Origin: Frisingicoccus caecimuris
GTDB lineage: Bacteria > Bacillota > Clostridia > Lachnospirales > Lachnospiraceae
Length of the DNA: 64,000 bases
Direction of reading: 5' to 3'
Assembly: GCF_004340975.1 (NCBI RefSeq)
Contig: NZ_SLXA01000002.1
Span: 62,001 to 126,000 of the forward strand
Below are positions 33,786 to 43,064 of the stretch, piece by piece (positions within the stretch are counted from its first letter, which is position 1; the number at the start of each line of letters is the position of its first letter). Position numbers and translations under genes: made by a program. The notes below the pieces were generated by a model. That model was not told where the DNA came from and ran no database searches. It worked only from the letters and a program-made list of their open reading frames with translations.

Positions 33786-34595
33786 TTACTCTCCCACTTT
33801 TCTCTCCTGATGGAATACCAAATTCAATTGAATCAATCCCATTCCCTCATCCTCTGGAGGCACTTCCTCCGTATATGCATCATCCTCATATAATTCATAA
33901 AGCAAACTGTCATATTTAGCCGCCAGCTCATCATTCTCAAAAGTAATATATCCGTCTTCAACTTTCCATGACTCCCTGTTATCTGAAAGGAAACAGATGA
34001 CCCCTTCATATACATCCATAAGTTCGAGCATGAAATCAAGAGATTCTTCTACACTGCCACCCGTATCCCACTCCAGCAAGGTACCCATTCTTTCTTCATA
34101 AAAATCCAGATAATAGCTGTCCAAAGCGCAATTCTCAATATATGATCTCAATTTGTCCTCTGTCAAAAGCTCCTTATGATTCCTTTTACATTCCTGAAAT
34201 GCGCCTCGCATACGGCTGATATATTTTTTCGTCCGGGTAAAATCCGGCCCGTCATTCTCATAATTTTCCCAAGTAAGGACACATACCAGCGCCTCATCAT
34301 CCAGAAGTGTTATGATATTCAGATTATTTTCGAACATATCCGAAATATACGCTTTCATGGCCTTCTCGACCACCGCATAATCATCCTTCGTCACTACCCG
34401 GTTCAATCTCAAATTGATTTCTTTTAAATTCATGTTTTCAGGATCCGACGATAATTCATAAATCTCTTCTAACTCTGTATCCAACCTGGCTTCCTGCTTA
34501 AAATCAGAAACGACAAAATAGGCAACAATAATCCCAAAAACAAGAAAAACCCCACCAATAATAGCAATACAGCCAATAAGAACCTTTTTCCCCAT
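33786..34595 (-). CDS. Unknown membrane-anchored protein next to the two-component system
   Basis: The 269-residue protein has one N-terminal membrane helix (VLIGCIAIIGGVFLVFGIIV) and an acidic, helical outside domain rich in Glu, Asp and Tyr. The start is the ATG giving MGKKVL after GAAAGGA. It ends three bases before the response regulator start and is likely in the same operon, so it could sense or modulate the kinase. No family was recognised. Confidence 0.6.
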   Translation of the reverse strand: MGKKVLIGCIAIIGGVFLVFGIIVAYFVVSDFKQEARLDTELEEIYELSSDPENMNLKEINLRLNRVVTKDDYAVVEKAMKAYISDMFENNLNIITLLDDEALVCVLTWENYENDGPDFTRTKKYISRMRGAFQECKRNHKELLTEDKLRSYIENCALDSYYLDFYEERMGTLLEWDTGGSVEESLDFMLELMDVYEGVICFLSDNRESWKVEDGYITFENDELAAKYDSLLYELYEDDAYTEEVPPEDEGMGLIQLNLVFHQERKVGE

Positions 34596-34713
34596 GTCGT
34601 ATATTCCTTTCCAGTACAAATTCACATAGATAGTTTTATTATACTATGCTCCCGTCCTCCGCTGCAACCGATTTCTCCAAAATCAATTTCAGGCCACCTC
34701 CTGACATACAAAA

Positions 34714-34735
34714 GGAGCAGCCCTGAAGCTGCTCC
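34714..34735 (-). terminator. Terminator of the peptide-recycling operon
   Basis: GGAGCAGC and GCTGCTCC form a perfect 8-bp stem (extended by G on the minus strand) with a six-base loop, followed by TTTTG, 16 bases after the transglutaminase-like gene. Confidence 0.8.
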
Positions 34736-34750
34736 CAAAATATATTTTTT

Positions 34751-36124
34751 CTAAATCTCTTCCATGGAAATAAGTTCCTGGTTGACTTCCAACTGAGAAT
34801 AGCGAAGACCATGGTCCTCATATTCGAACTCACCGCGTTGATTATCAATCGGATCACCGCGAAGCCATTTTTTCTCCGGCATAAATTCCATCTGAATTTC
34901 AGAGTTGGCCGGCATACGGAAGATATCCAGGTTGCCGAAATAGTAATTCCAGCGTTCGGTATTGCCCGAACGCCAGGCGCTGCCTCCAAAAGACGGATCG
35001 GCAAATACCCATCCGTAAGGCTCTACATAGAACTGAGCCCAGTCGTGACAGCCTGTGTAAAACTCCGTCGCATAAAGACCGGACTGCCAACGGGCAGGAA
35101 TACCCGACATACGGCAAAGTGTAATAAACAGCAATGCCTGTACACCGCAGTCTCCTTTCTGGTTTACCGCACAATATTCCGGAATACAATCAATCGTGAA
35201 ATATTCACGCATATAGGAATACATAACCTTCGTTGTCACAAAATCATAGAATCTGCGCGCAAGGATGACAGGATTTGTCTCGTCTCCGGCAAGCTCATCT
35301 CGAAGTTCTCTCAGATAAGGTGTAAACACAATGTGCGGTGCCTGTTCCTCCAGACAAAAATCTGGCTGATCAGCTGCCGCCTTAGCCGGGTCCAGCTCCA
35401 CATAATCTACATGATAATCATAAACATATTCCACCATGAATTCCTGATCCGGCTGGAGTTCTGTCTCAAAATATACAGTCCGCTGAGGTGCATTTTCCGG
35501 TGCAATATAGGCAATCTCCGGTGAGGATGCAAGAATTTTGATATTAGAAACCTGCTGACAGATTTTCGGAACCGGCAGGTGCACGCGGACTTTACGTCCG
35601 ACTTCTTCGAATTCCTTTTTGGCTTTGATTGTCGATCGAATCTGTGTACGTACGCTGCGGCCGCCATGCTCCTTCATATATTTTACATTGTCATTCAAAA
35701 GTTTCTGTTTCTGCTCGTTTGCCTGAGCATCGTCCACATCCTGGACCATCACCCGTGCTGCCAGATCCGGTCGGGTCTTAATAAGATTTTCATAGAAACG
35801 ACGTTGAAAATGCACAGTACCATCAATATAAATCCAGTCCGCCGCACTGATTTCTTTCAGATCGCGCAATTCTTCTTCTTTGAAGTCTTTCAAATGACTG
35901 GACATAATTTCTAATGCTTCTTCATAAGTATATGGGTACTCGTCATTCCCCATCATCTGAAGAATATCTTCTTCAATCTCCAGGCGCTTACGAAGCGACT
36001 GTGGAATGTCCTTGCTCAAAAAATGCTGAATCATTTTCTGAGCACCTTCAAAATCACCAAAACTTTTCAGCTTTAATACATCCTCCGGCAGAGGTATTCT
36101 CATAAATGATAAATCCTGATACAT
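34751..36124 (-). CDS. Cytosolic transglutaminase-fold protein, putative peptidase
   Basis: The 457-residue protein has an N-terminal helical domain, a middle beta domain, and a C-terminal transglutaminase-like domain. The Cys-His-Asp triad is visible in GDCGVQALLF, CHDWAQFYVE and WVFADPSFG. There is no signal peptide or membrane segment, so it should act inside the cell. It is the last gene of an oligopeptide transporter operon with a dipeptide epimerase. In Bacillus the equivalent position is held by an NlpC/P60 muropeptide peptidase (YkfC). A role in cutting imported murein peptides is inferred. Confidence 0.75.
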   Translation of the reverse strand: MYQDLSFMRIPLPEDVLKLKSFGDFEGAQKMIQHFLSKDIPQSLRKRLEIEEDILQMMGNDEYPYTYEEALEIMSSHLKDFKEEELRDLKEISAADWIYIDGTVHFQRRFYENLIKTRPDLAARVMVQDVDDAQANEQKQKLLNDNVKYMKEHGGRSVRTQIRSTIKAKKEFEEVGRKVRVHLPVPKICQQVSNIKILASSPEIAYIAPENAPQRTVYFETELQPDQEFMVEYVYDYHVDYVELDPAKAAADQPDFCLEEQAPHIVFTPYLRELRDELAGDETNPVILARRFYDFVTTKVMYSYMREYFTIDCIPEYCAVNQKGDCGVQALLFITLCRMSGIPARWQSGLYATEFYTGCHDWAQFYVEPYGWVFADPSFGGSAWRSGNTERWNYYFGNLDIFRMPANSEIQMEFMPEKKWLRGDPIDNQRGEFEYEDHGLRYSQLEVNQELISMEEI

Positions 36125-36139
36125 TTGTCTATTCCCCCA

Positions 36140-37219
36140 TTATTTTTCAAATCCTATAAAACCAAATCCCGGCTCTTCTGGTAATACAAGACTCTTTGTA
36201 TTTTCAACATACATGCCGCCCTTGAAAGGCAAATCTGTCAAAGTGAAGGTTGCATCCAGATCCGCACGAGTAATATTTTTCATAGCGGCTCCAAGGCTGG
36301 CTGCGGCTGTGATTCCCAGATTACTTTCTTCTGCCATACAGCCAAGCATACATTCGATTCCGGCCGCTTCACATATCGCATTGATTTTTAGTGCTTCCCG
36401 GATTCCGCCGCATTTCATGAGTTTAATATTTAAATAATCAACGGCACGACGCTCTACGAGACGAAGCGCATCTTTTGAATTAAAACAACTCTCATCCGAC
36501 ATGACCGGAACAGTGGAATGCTTTGTAACATACTCAAGACCGGCAATATCATGATATGGTACCGGCTGTTCTACCAGTTCAATATCATATTCATTCAGAC
36601 GTTCAATCAAACGTACAGCTTCTTTTGCATGCCATGCCTGATTGGCATCCACACGAATCTTCACGTCATCACCAACAGCCTCACGGATGGCTTTTACCCG
36701 GGCCAGATCTTCTGAAAAAGTTGTCCCCACCTTGGTCTTGATGGTATCAAAACCGGCTTCCACATGTTTTTTTGCCTTTGCCGCCATAATTTCCGGTGTA
36801 TCAATTCCAACAGTCATATCCGTATCGATATAATTTTGATGACCGCCTAAAAGTTTATATACCGGAAGTCCTGATTTCTTTCCAAGCAGATCATAACACG
36901 CAATATCAATGGCTGTCTTTGCGCTGCCTGAATGAGCAGCCGTACGATCCATGATCCAGTATACTTTTTCAAGATCCGTCGGATCTACGCCGATCAATTC
37001 ATTTTCAAAAGCATGAATGACATCCGCTGTTCCTGATAAACTTTCTCCACTGATCAATATGGCCGGTGCGCCCTCACCATATCCCACAAGTCCCTCATCC
37101 GTTTCTACGGCTACAATAGCACTCCGGGAATGAGTAATGACTCCGAGTGAAATCCGAAATGGCTCAATCAGCGGTACCTCAACCTGTTTTACTTTAATTC
37201 CTGTAATTTTCATTTTCAA
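36140..37219 (-). CDS. Dipeptide epimerase, L-Ala-D/L-Glu type
   Basis: The 359-residue enolase-superfamily enzyme has the KxK catalytic motif in TIKTKVG near 163, metal ligands in RVDANQAW, LVEQP and MSDES, and the opposite base in NIKLMKCGG. The C-terminal DxD of dipeptide epimerases is present in RADLDATF. AE epimerases convert L-Ala-D-Glu from murein to L-Ala-L-Glu so that peptidases can hydrolyse it. The transporter genes upstream would supply the substrate. The exact dipeptide cannot be read from sequence. Confidence 0.85.
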   Translation of the reverse strand: MKMKITGIKVKQVEVPLIEPFRISLGVITHSRSAIVAVETDEGLVGYGEGAPAILISGESLSGTADVIHAFENELIGVDPTDLEKVYWIMDRTAAHSGSAKTAIDIACYDLLGKKSGLPVYKLLGGHQNYIDTDMTVGIDTPEIMAAKAKKHVEAGFDTIKTKVGTTFSEDLARVKAIREAVGDDVKIRVDANQAWHAKEAVRLIERLNEYDIELVEQPVPYHDIAGLEYVTKHSTVPVMSDESCFNSKDALRLVERRAVDYLNIKLMKCGGIREALKINAICEAAGIECMLGCMAEESNLGITAAASLGAAMKNITRADLDATFTLTDLPFKGGMYVENTKSLVLPEEPGFGFIGFEK

Positions 37220-37237
37220 TTCCCCCGTGAAAATATT

Positions 37238-38218
37238 TTATTCAGGGAAATGACATGCACAGCAATGTCCATTTCCACAATCTTTTAACTCAGGGACCTC
37301 TGTTTTACAGATGTCCTGCGCTTTATAACACCGTGTATGGAACACGCATCCGGATGGCGGATTCGCCGGGCTCGGCAGATCGCCTTCCAGAACAATTTTT
37401 TCTTTCTTATGCTTCCGATCCGGTACCGGAATCGCAGATAACAACGCAACCGTATACGGATGCATCGGATGAGCATAAATATCCTTTTTATCTGCAATTT
37501 CTACCAGATGGCCCAGATACATAACGGCAACCCGGTCAGAAATATGTTTGATAACACTCAGATCATGGGAGATAAAGATATAGGCCATACCCATTTCCTT
37601 CTGCAGATCCATCAACAGGTTGATAACCTGAGCCTGAATGGATACATCCAAAGCAGAAACCGGTTCATCACAGACCATGATCTTCGGATTTAAAACAATC
37701 GCCCGGGCAATACCGATACGCTGTCTCTGACCACCAGAAAACTCATGCGGATAACGATTCACGAAACGAGTATTCAGCCCGGCTCGCTCCATCGTCTCAA
37801 GAACTCTCTGCATCCGCTCTTTGGCCGGAAGCTTCAACTGAATATCCAGCGGCTCCGCAATGATATCACCAATAGTCATACGCGGATCCAGAGATGCATA
37901 CGGATCCTGGAAAATAATCTGAAGATCCTTCCTTGAATCTCTCAATTCCTTATCCTTCAGCGCCGTATAATCAACGCCGTTAAAGATTACCTGACCTCCG
38001 GTTGGCTCTAATAATCTGAGAACCGAACGGCCCATAGTCGATTTTCCACAACCTGATTCGCCAACAACCCCCAGAGTTTCTCCCTCATTCAATGTGAAGC
38101 TCACACCATCAACAGCCTTGATAAATACTTTTTCTCTGGAAAAAGGCGACTTTTTGGCAGGAAACCATTTTTTCAAATCCTTTACTTCCAACAATGGAGT
38201 TTTACTCTTTTCTGTCAT
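37238..38218 (-). CDS. oppF: Oligopeptide ABC transporter ATP-binding protein OppF
   Basis: The 326-residue ATPase has Walker [10 protein letters not shown], signature [14 protein letters not shown], Walker [13 protein letters not shown], and the C-terminal oligopeptide/dipeptide transporter extension with cysteines (GCVFHTRC). The ATG follows GGGAGGAAGCCAA and overlaps the oppD stop as ATGA. It forms the ATPase pair with OppD. Confidence 0.92.
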   Translation of the reverse strand: MTEKSKTPLLEVKDLKKWFPAKKSPFSREKVFIKAVDGVSFTLNEGETLGVVGESGCGKSTMGRSVLRLLEPTGGQVIFNGVDYTALKDKELRDSRKDLQIIFQDPYASLDPRMTIGDIIAEPLDIQLKLPAKERMQRVLETMERAGLNTRFVNRYPHEFSGGQRQRIGIARAIVLNPKIMVCDEPVSALDVSIQAQVINLLMDLQKEMGMAYIFISHDLSVIKHISDRVAVMYLGHLVEIADKKDIYAHPMHPYTVALLSAIPVPDRKHKKEKIVLEGDLPSPANPPSGCVFHTRCYKAQDICKTEVPELKDCGNGHCCACHFPE

Positions 38219-39204
38219 TTGGCTTCCTCCCATTCGCTCGTATATTTAAAGCAACGGACTTTCTGTCCATCGATCTCTATCAGTTCCGGCATTTTTTCTT
38301 CACAGATTTTCTTTGCTTCTGAACATCTTGGACAGAAAGCACAGCCCTTCGGCATCCGGTCAGGGCTTGGGACCATACCTGGAATAACGTGGAGACGGGT
38401 TTCATTATCATCATTCAGCTTCGGAATGCAATTCATCAGACCATGAGTATATGGATGCATCGGCGTTTCAAAAATCTGGTCAGCCGTACCATATTCTACA
38501 ATCTTTCCGGCATACATGACCATAACATCGTCGGCTACCTCTGCGATAACACCCAGATCATGAGTGATCATCATAATTGACGTTCCGAGCTTTTCTTTCA
38601 GTTCATTGATCAAGTCCAGAATCTGGGCCTGAATAGTTACATCCAGAGCGGTTGTCGGCTCATCACAGATGAGCAGCTTTGGATTACAGGATAACGCCAT
38701 GGCAATCATAACACGCTGACGCATACCGCCGGAGAGCTGATGCGGATACTCATTAAAACGCTTCTCAGCCAACGGAATTCTTACCAGTTTCAGCATCTCG
38801 ATCGCACGTTCTTTCGCTTTTGTCTTATCCATATCCGTATGAATCATCAGCGCTTCCATAATTTGCTGTCCCACAGTAAACACCGGATTTAAAGATGTCA
38901 TTGGTTCCTGGAAAATCATGGCGATCTCACCGCCACGAATCTTACGCATCTCATCCTTATCCTTACCGAGAAGATTCTCACCATTATAGATAATCTCACC
39001 GTCAACAATCTTTCCCGGAGGAGTCTCCACCAACTGCATAATGGACAGAGATGTAATACTTTTGCCACAGCCGGACTCTCCAACAACTCCCAGTGTTTTT
39101 CCTGGTTTAACATTAAAAGAAACATCATCCACAGACTTTACAACGCCGCCGTCGGTGAAAAAGTAGGTTTTCAAATTTTTAACTTCAAGTAGATTTTCTG
39201 ACAT
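38215..39204 (-). CDS. oppD: Oligopeptide ABC transporter ATP-binding protein OppD
   Basis: The 329-residue ATPase has Walker [10 protein letters not shown], signature [14 protein letters not shown], Walker [13 protein letters not shown] and the family's C-terminal Cys-containing extension ([15 protein letters not shown]). It is the partner of OppF; the two genes overlap by four bases. Confidence 0.92.
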   Translation of the reverse strand: MSENLLEVKNLKTYFFTDGGVVKSVDDVSFNVKPGKTLGVVGESGCGKSITSLSIMQLVETPPGKIVDGEIIYNGENLLGKDKDEMRKIRGGEIAMIFQEPMTSLNPVFTVGQQIMEALMIHTDMDKTKAKERAIEMLKLVRIPLAEKRFNEYPHQLSGGMRQRVMIAMALSCNPKLLICDEPTTALDVTIQAQILDLINELKEKLGTSIMMITHDLGVIAEVADDVMVMYAGKIVEYGTADQIFETPMHPYTHGLMNCIPKLNDDNETRLHVIPGMVPSPDRMPKGCAFCPRCSEAKKICEEKMPELIEIDGQKVRCFKYTSEWEEAK

Positions 39205-39218
39205 AACCTGACCTCCCT

Positions 39219-40130
39219 TTAATTCTTCATCTTAGGGTCTAAGGCATCACGAAGACCATCGCCAAAAATATTAAAAGCAATAACCGTAATCATAATGGCA
39301 ATACCCGGAAAGATGCTGTAAGTTGGCAGGTAACTGATAAATGGCTGAGCAGAACTGATCATAGAACCCCAACTCGCTGTCGGCGGCTGAATACCCAGTC
39401 CAAGGAAGCTTAAAGAAGCCTCATACATAATTGCATTTGGTATACCCAGTGTTACAAGAACGATAACTGTAGAAATACAGTTCGGAATCAAATGCTTTGT
39501 AATCGTATGAAAAGCAGTGGCGCCGCTGGCTTTCGCTGCCTCCACATATTCTTTCTCTTTTAACTGTAAAATCTGCCCTCGGATCATACGGGCTGTACGC
39601 ACCCAGGTCAAAAGGCCAAGAGCAATAAAAATATTTTTAATACCCGGACCGATAACAAACATAATGCCCATGGCAAAAATCAAATCCGGAAACGCAGCGA
39701 AAATCTCTGTGATACGAGAAATCACCGTATCCACCCAGCCGCCGTAATATGCGGCAAGAGCTCCCAGTGTTACACCAATCACTGTAGCAAGAGCCTGAGC
39801 CAAAAGACCAACGCTCAAGGATACCCTTGTTCCATAGATAATGCGGGATAAGATATCACGGCCATACTCATCCGTTCCCAAAAGATGGGCTTTGGTAGGC
39901 GACTTTAAAATATTGGCATAATCCTGCACATCCGGATCATATGGCGCCAATACTGGTGCAAAAACAGCAATAATCACAAGAAGAATAATGACAATCGCAC
40001 AAACCATCGCCATCCTATTCTTTTTCAAACGCTTAAAACTATCTTTATAATAACTGGAGTATTCAATATCGTCATTGGAATACTCTCCGGAAAGGACAGC
40101 TTCTTCGAATTTTTTCTGTTTATTAAACAT
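39219..40130 (-). CDS. oppC: Oligopeptide ABC transporter permease OppC
   Basis: The 303-residue permease has the OppC_N segment and first membrane helix at about 40-62, then five helices. The EAA loop appears around YVEAAKASGATAFHTITKHL. It forms the membrane channel with OppB. Confidence 0.92.
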   Translation of the reverse strand: MFNKQKKFEEAVLSGEYSNDDIEYSSYYKDSFKRLKKNRMAMVCAIVIILLVIIAVFAPVLAPYDPDVQDYANILKSPTKAHLLGTDEYGRDILSRIIYGTRVSLSVGLLAQALATVIGVTLGALAAYYGGWVDTVISRITEIFAAFPDLIFAMGIMFVIGPGIKNIFIALGLLTWVRTARMIRGQILQLKEKEYVEAAKASGATAFHTITKHLIPNCISTVIVLVTLGIPNAIMYEASLSFLGLGIQPPTASWGSMISSAQPFISYLPTYSIFPGIAIMITVIAFNIFGDGLRDALDPKMKN

Positions 40131-40133
40131 AAA

Positions 40134-41066
40134 TTATTCTCCTCCTTTCCCGTAGCGGATTCTTGGGTCAATAAACGCATATGAAATATCCACAACTAAA
40201 TTCACAATAACAAATACAAGCGCGATATAGACAACCGTTCCCTGGAGCAATGGCAGATCTCGATTCATCATACCATCAACAGCCAATTTACCGATGCCAG
40301 GAATCGCAAATACTTTTTCAATCAGCATGGAACCGGTCAGCATATAACCAAGTTCTGTACCAACCAATGTAACGATTGGAATCATCGCATTTTTCAGAGC
40401 ATGTTTCATAATAACAAGAAATTCTTTAACTCCCTTCGAACGAGCTGTACGAATATAATCCTGTTTGATGACGTCCAACATACTTGTTCGAGTAATACGG
40501 GCAATACTTCCAGCATACCGTGTTCCGAGCGCAATACTCGGCAAGATATAATTCAACGGGCCGTCAAATCCTGAAATCGGAAGTAAATCTAATTTCAAAC
40601 CGATGACAATCTGTAGGATGATCGCTATCCAGAATGAAGGCGCTGAAACGCCGACCATGGATAGCGTCATTAGGAGCGAGTCGATCCATTTCCCCCTGTA
40701 CACTGCGGCGATCATGCCACACGTCAGACCAATGACGCAGGCAAATATAAATGACATTGCTGCCAGTTTAACGGTGACTTTAAAGCTGCGAACGAGTGCA
40801 TCCATAACATTTTCTTTCGTAAAATAAGATTTGCCGAAATCCAGACGTACAGCGCCCTTCACAAAATTAATATACTGTTCGGGTAATGGCACATCCAGTC
40901 CCATCTCATGACGTACTTTTTCAATCGTTGCTTCATCGGCACGCTTATCAAGCATCATCGCCACCGGATCGCCCGGAACGACGTTCAAGAGAATAAATGT
41001 AATCAGCGTGATTCCAAATAAAACAAGAACAGTCTGCGCCAAACGTTTCAAAATGTATGATAACAA
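40134..41066 (-). CDS. oppB: Oligopeptide ABC transporter permease OppB
   Basis: The 310-residue permease has six membrane helices. The N-terminal region is typical of OppB/DppB (MLSYILKRLAQTVLVLFGIT, NVVPGDP), and the EAA loop is around YIRTARSKGVKEFLVIMKHA. It lies after a gap with strong hairpins downstream of the binding-protein gene. Confidence 0.93.
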   Translation of the reverse strand: MLSYILKRLAQTVLVLFGITLITFILLNVVPGDPVAMMLDKRADEATIEKVRHEMGLDVPLPEQYINFVKGAVRLDFGKSYFTKENVMDALVRSFKVTVKLAAMSFIFACVIGLTCGMIAAVYRGKWIDSLLMTLSMVGVSAPSFWIAIILQIVIGLKLDLLPISGFDGPLNYILPSIALGTRYAGSIARITRTSMLDVIKQDYIRTARSKGVKEFLVIMKHALKNAMIPIVTLVGTELGYMLTGSMLIEKVFAIPGIGKLAVDGMMNRDLPLLQGTVVYIALVFVIVNLVVDISYAFIDPRIRYGKGGE

Positions 41067-41100
41067 GGATTTCCCTCCTTTTTAATCTTCGCCGTCATTG

Positions 41101-41117
41101 CCGGCATATGTTGCCGG
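41101..41117 (-). other. Short hairpin in the oppA-oppB gap
   Basis: CCGGCA and TGCCGG form a six-base stem with a five-base loop, 35 bases upstream of oppB. Confidence 0.45.
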
Positions 41118-41175
41118 ACATTACGAACACTATAGGCATTTTCCACCCTAAAGCTTAAATGTCCTCACATTACAA

Positions 41176-41223
41176 AGTATAGCTATAGCAGTTAACCGCC
41201 ATTGGCTCTGCTATAGCTATACT
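41176..41223 (-). other. Perfect 16-bp hairpin downstream of the binding-protein gene
   Basis: AGTATAGCTATAGCAG and its exact complement flank a 16-base loop, beginning 27 bases after the oppA stop on the minus strand. Such stems often stop or protect transcripts so that the binding protein is made in excess over the membrane parts. No T run follows. Confidence 0.7.
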
Positions 41224-41249
41224 CCACTACTTATCACAAATAATAAAAA

Positions 41250-42863
41250 TTACTGTTCAATATCTGTATTTCCAAACATTGTACGATATGTGAATGTTAC
41301 TTCAAAATCTTTTACATAAGGTTTCTTTAAATAGTAAATTGTTTCATTGTAAAGCATTGCTACTGCATAATCTTCATGTGTCAAAATTTCATCTGCACGA
41401 GCATAGATTTTCTGTCTTTCAGCATTATCATCTGTCTGTACACCGTCGATCATTAACTGTTTGAATTCATCGTTGTGCCAGAAGATGGAGTTCAGGTCTA
41501 CACGACCATCACTTACAGGATATAACATACTGTCAGGGTCATTGTAATCTACATACCAGTTACCAATAGAGCAGTCAATACCGCCGCTCTTCTTCATATC
41601 TGTCCATGCAGCACTATCAACCTGTTCAACTTCAACGTTGATACCAGCTTCTTTCATCTGAGCCTGGATAGCTGTACCGATCGTAACACTTGTAGGATAT
41701 TTTGTATTTACAGTGATTCTTAAATCATAACCGTCTGCGTATCCTGCGTCAGCAAGAAGTTCTTTAGCCTTTTCAGGATTGTATTCAAACTGTTCCATAT
41801 CATCTCTTGCACCAATCAGACCTTCCTGAAGGAAATTGGAGTTTGGTGAAGCTGTTCCGAATAACACGCTCTCACAAAGAGCTGTACGGTCAACCGCATA
41901 AGTCAGAGCCTGACGTACTTCCAGTTCCGGAATAGTATTAACGTTAAATGCAAGATAATATCCGCCAACCGGATTAAATCCGTAAAGCTCGTCTTTCAGT
42001 TTTTCAGCATATGTTGGATATGTTGCGGAATCCATGTAAACAACATCGATATTACCTTTTTCATATTCCATAACGCCCGTGTTCGTATCGTCAATAAATG
42101 TATATTTAATACCATCAAGTTTTGCTACATCACCATAGTAGTCATCATTTCTGGCAAGTTCAACGCCAACGCCTGTCTGGTAACTTACCAATTTGAAAGG
42201 GCCGGTTCCGTAGAGTTCTGTCATACCCCAGTTATCGCCTGCTGCTTCACAAGCTTCAGCCGGATAAATTGCACAATAAGGTGTGGACAGTACAGATGTA
42301 AGTGGTGTGTAAACTTCGGACATATGAATTTCGAAATGTAAATCGTCAACAACAACGACACCGCTCAATTCATCCGATTTGCCATCAAATAAATCCTGAT
42401 ATCCTACAACTTTTTCGAGCAGGCTTCCCATCTTTAACTTTTTAACAAGTCTTTCAAGAGAATATTTAACATCGTTACTTGTCAGAGGTGCTCCATTATG
42501 GAATTTAACACCCTCTTTCAAAGTGAAGGAATATGTCAGTTTGTCTTCAGATAATGTCGGCATCTCAGCTAACAGCTGCGGTACAACTTCACCTTCCGGA
42601 TTCGTGTAGAGCAGAGACTCTGTAACGTTATCTGTGATTTTCATAATGATACTATAGGTATTCAGCTGCATATCCAGCGGTACCTGTGGATCTTCGGAAG
42701 CCACACGGAGAATCTTGTCTCCTGTCACTGTGTCAGCAGCTGCAGTTGTCTCAGTTGCTGTAGTTTCTGCAGCCTTTGTTTCTTCTTTACCGCCGCCACA
42801 GGCTGTCAGGCTTCCTATTACCATAGCGGATACAAGAAACAGGCTGAAAAGTCTTTTCTTCAT
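41250..42863 (-). CDS. oppA: Oligopeptide ABC transporter substrate-binding lipoprotein
   Basis: The 537-residue protein has a lipoprotein signal peptide with the lipobox LTACG near residue 22, a Thr/Ala/Glu-rich linker, and the SBP_bac_5 domain (LTYSFTLKEGVKFHNGAPLT, YGTGPFKLVSYQ, VRQALTYAVDRTAL). It binds peptides outside the cell for OppBCDF. The epimerase in the operon suggests murein-derived peptides as ligands. The gene has its own promoter and an operator-like palindrome. Confidence 0.92.
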   Translation of the reverse strand: MKKRLFSLFLVSAMVIGSLTACGGGKEETKAAETTATETTAAADTVTGDKILRVASEDPQVPLDMQLNTYSIIMKITDNVTESLLYTNPEGEVVPQLLAEMPTLSEDKLTYSFTLKEGVKFHNGAPLTSNDVKYSLERLVKKLKMGSLLEKVVGYQDLFDGKSDELSGVVVVDDLHFEIHMSEVYTPLTSVLSTPYCAIYPAEACEAAGDNWGMTELYGTGPFKLVSYQTGVGVELARNDDYYGDVAKLDGIKYTFIDDTNTGVMEYEKGNIDVVYMDSATYPTYAEKLKDELYGFNPVGGYYLAFNVNTIPELEVRQALTYAVDRTALCESVLFGTASPNSNFLQEGLIGARDDMEQFEYNPEKAKELLADAGYADGYDLRITVNTKYPTSVTIGTAIQAQMKEAGINVEVEQVDSAAWTDMKKSGGIDCSIGNWYVDYNDPDSMLYPVSDGRVDLNSIFWHNDEFKQLMIDGVQTDDNAERQKIYARADEILTHEDYAVAMLYNETIYYLKKPYVKDFEVTFTYRTMFGNTDIEQ

Positions 42864-42931
42864 AAATTTCTCTCCTTTTTGTGGGTTTTGACTAATTTTT
42901 TTGGTAATTTTTGTCTAATTTTGTTTTTATC

Positions 42932-42953
42932 AAAACTTAAAGTTTTAAGTTTT
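42932..42953. promoter_or_regulatory. Operator-like palindrome upstream of oppA
   Basis: AAAACTT and AAGTTTT flank an eight-base AT-rich centre. It lies between the likely promoter (TATAAT with TTAGAC 18 bases upstream on the minus strand, around 42970-43005) and the start codon. The binding protein is not known. Confidence 0.4.
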
Positions 42954-43064
42954 TAATACTTTACCTTTCTAAATTATAAAAATTCACCAAATAATCGTCT
43001 AAAATCATTATATTGTTTGTACTTTATTCCGTCAATGCTTTTTTGTTGGAAATTGCATACTTTT

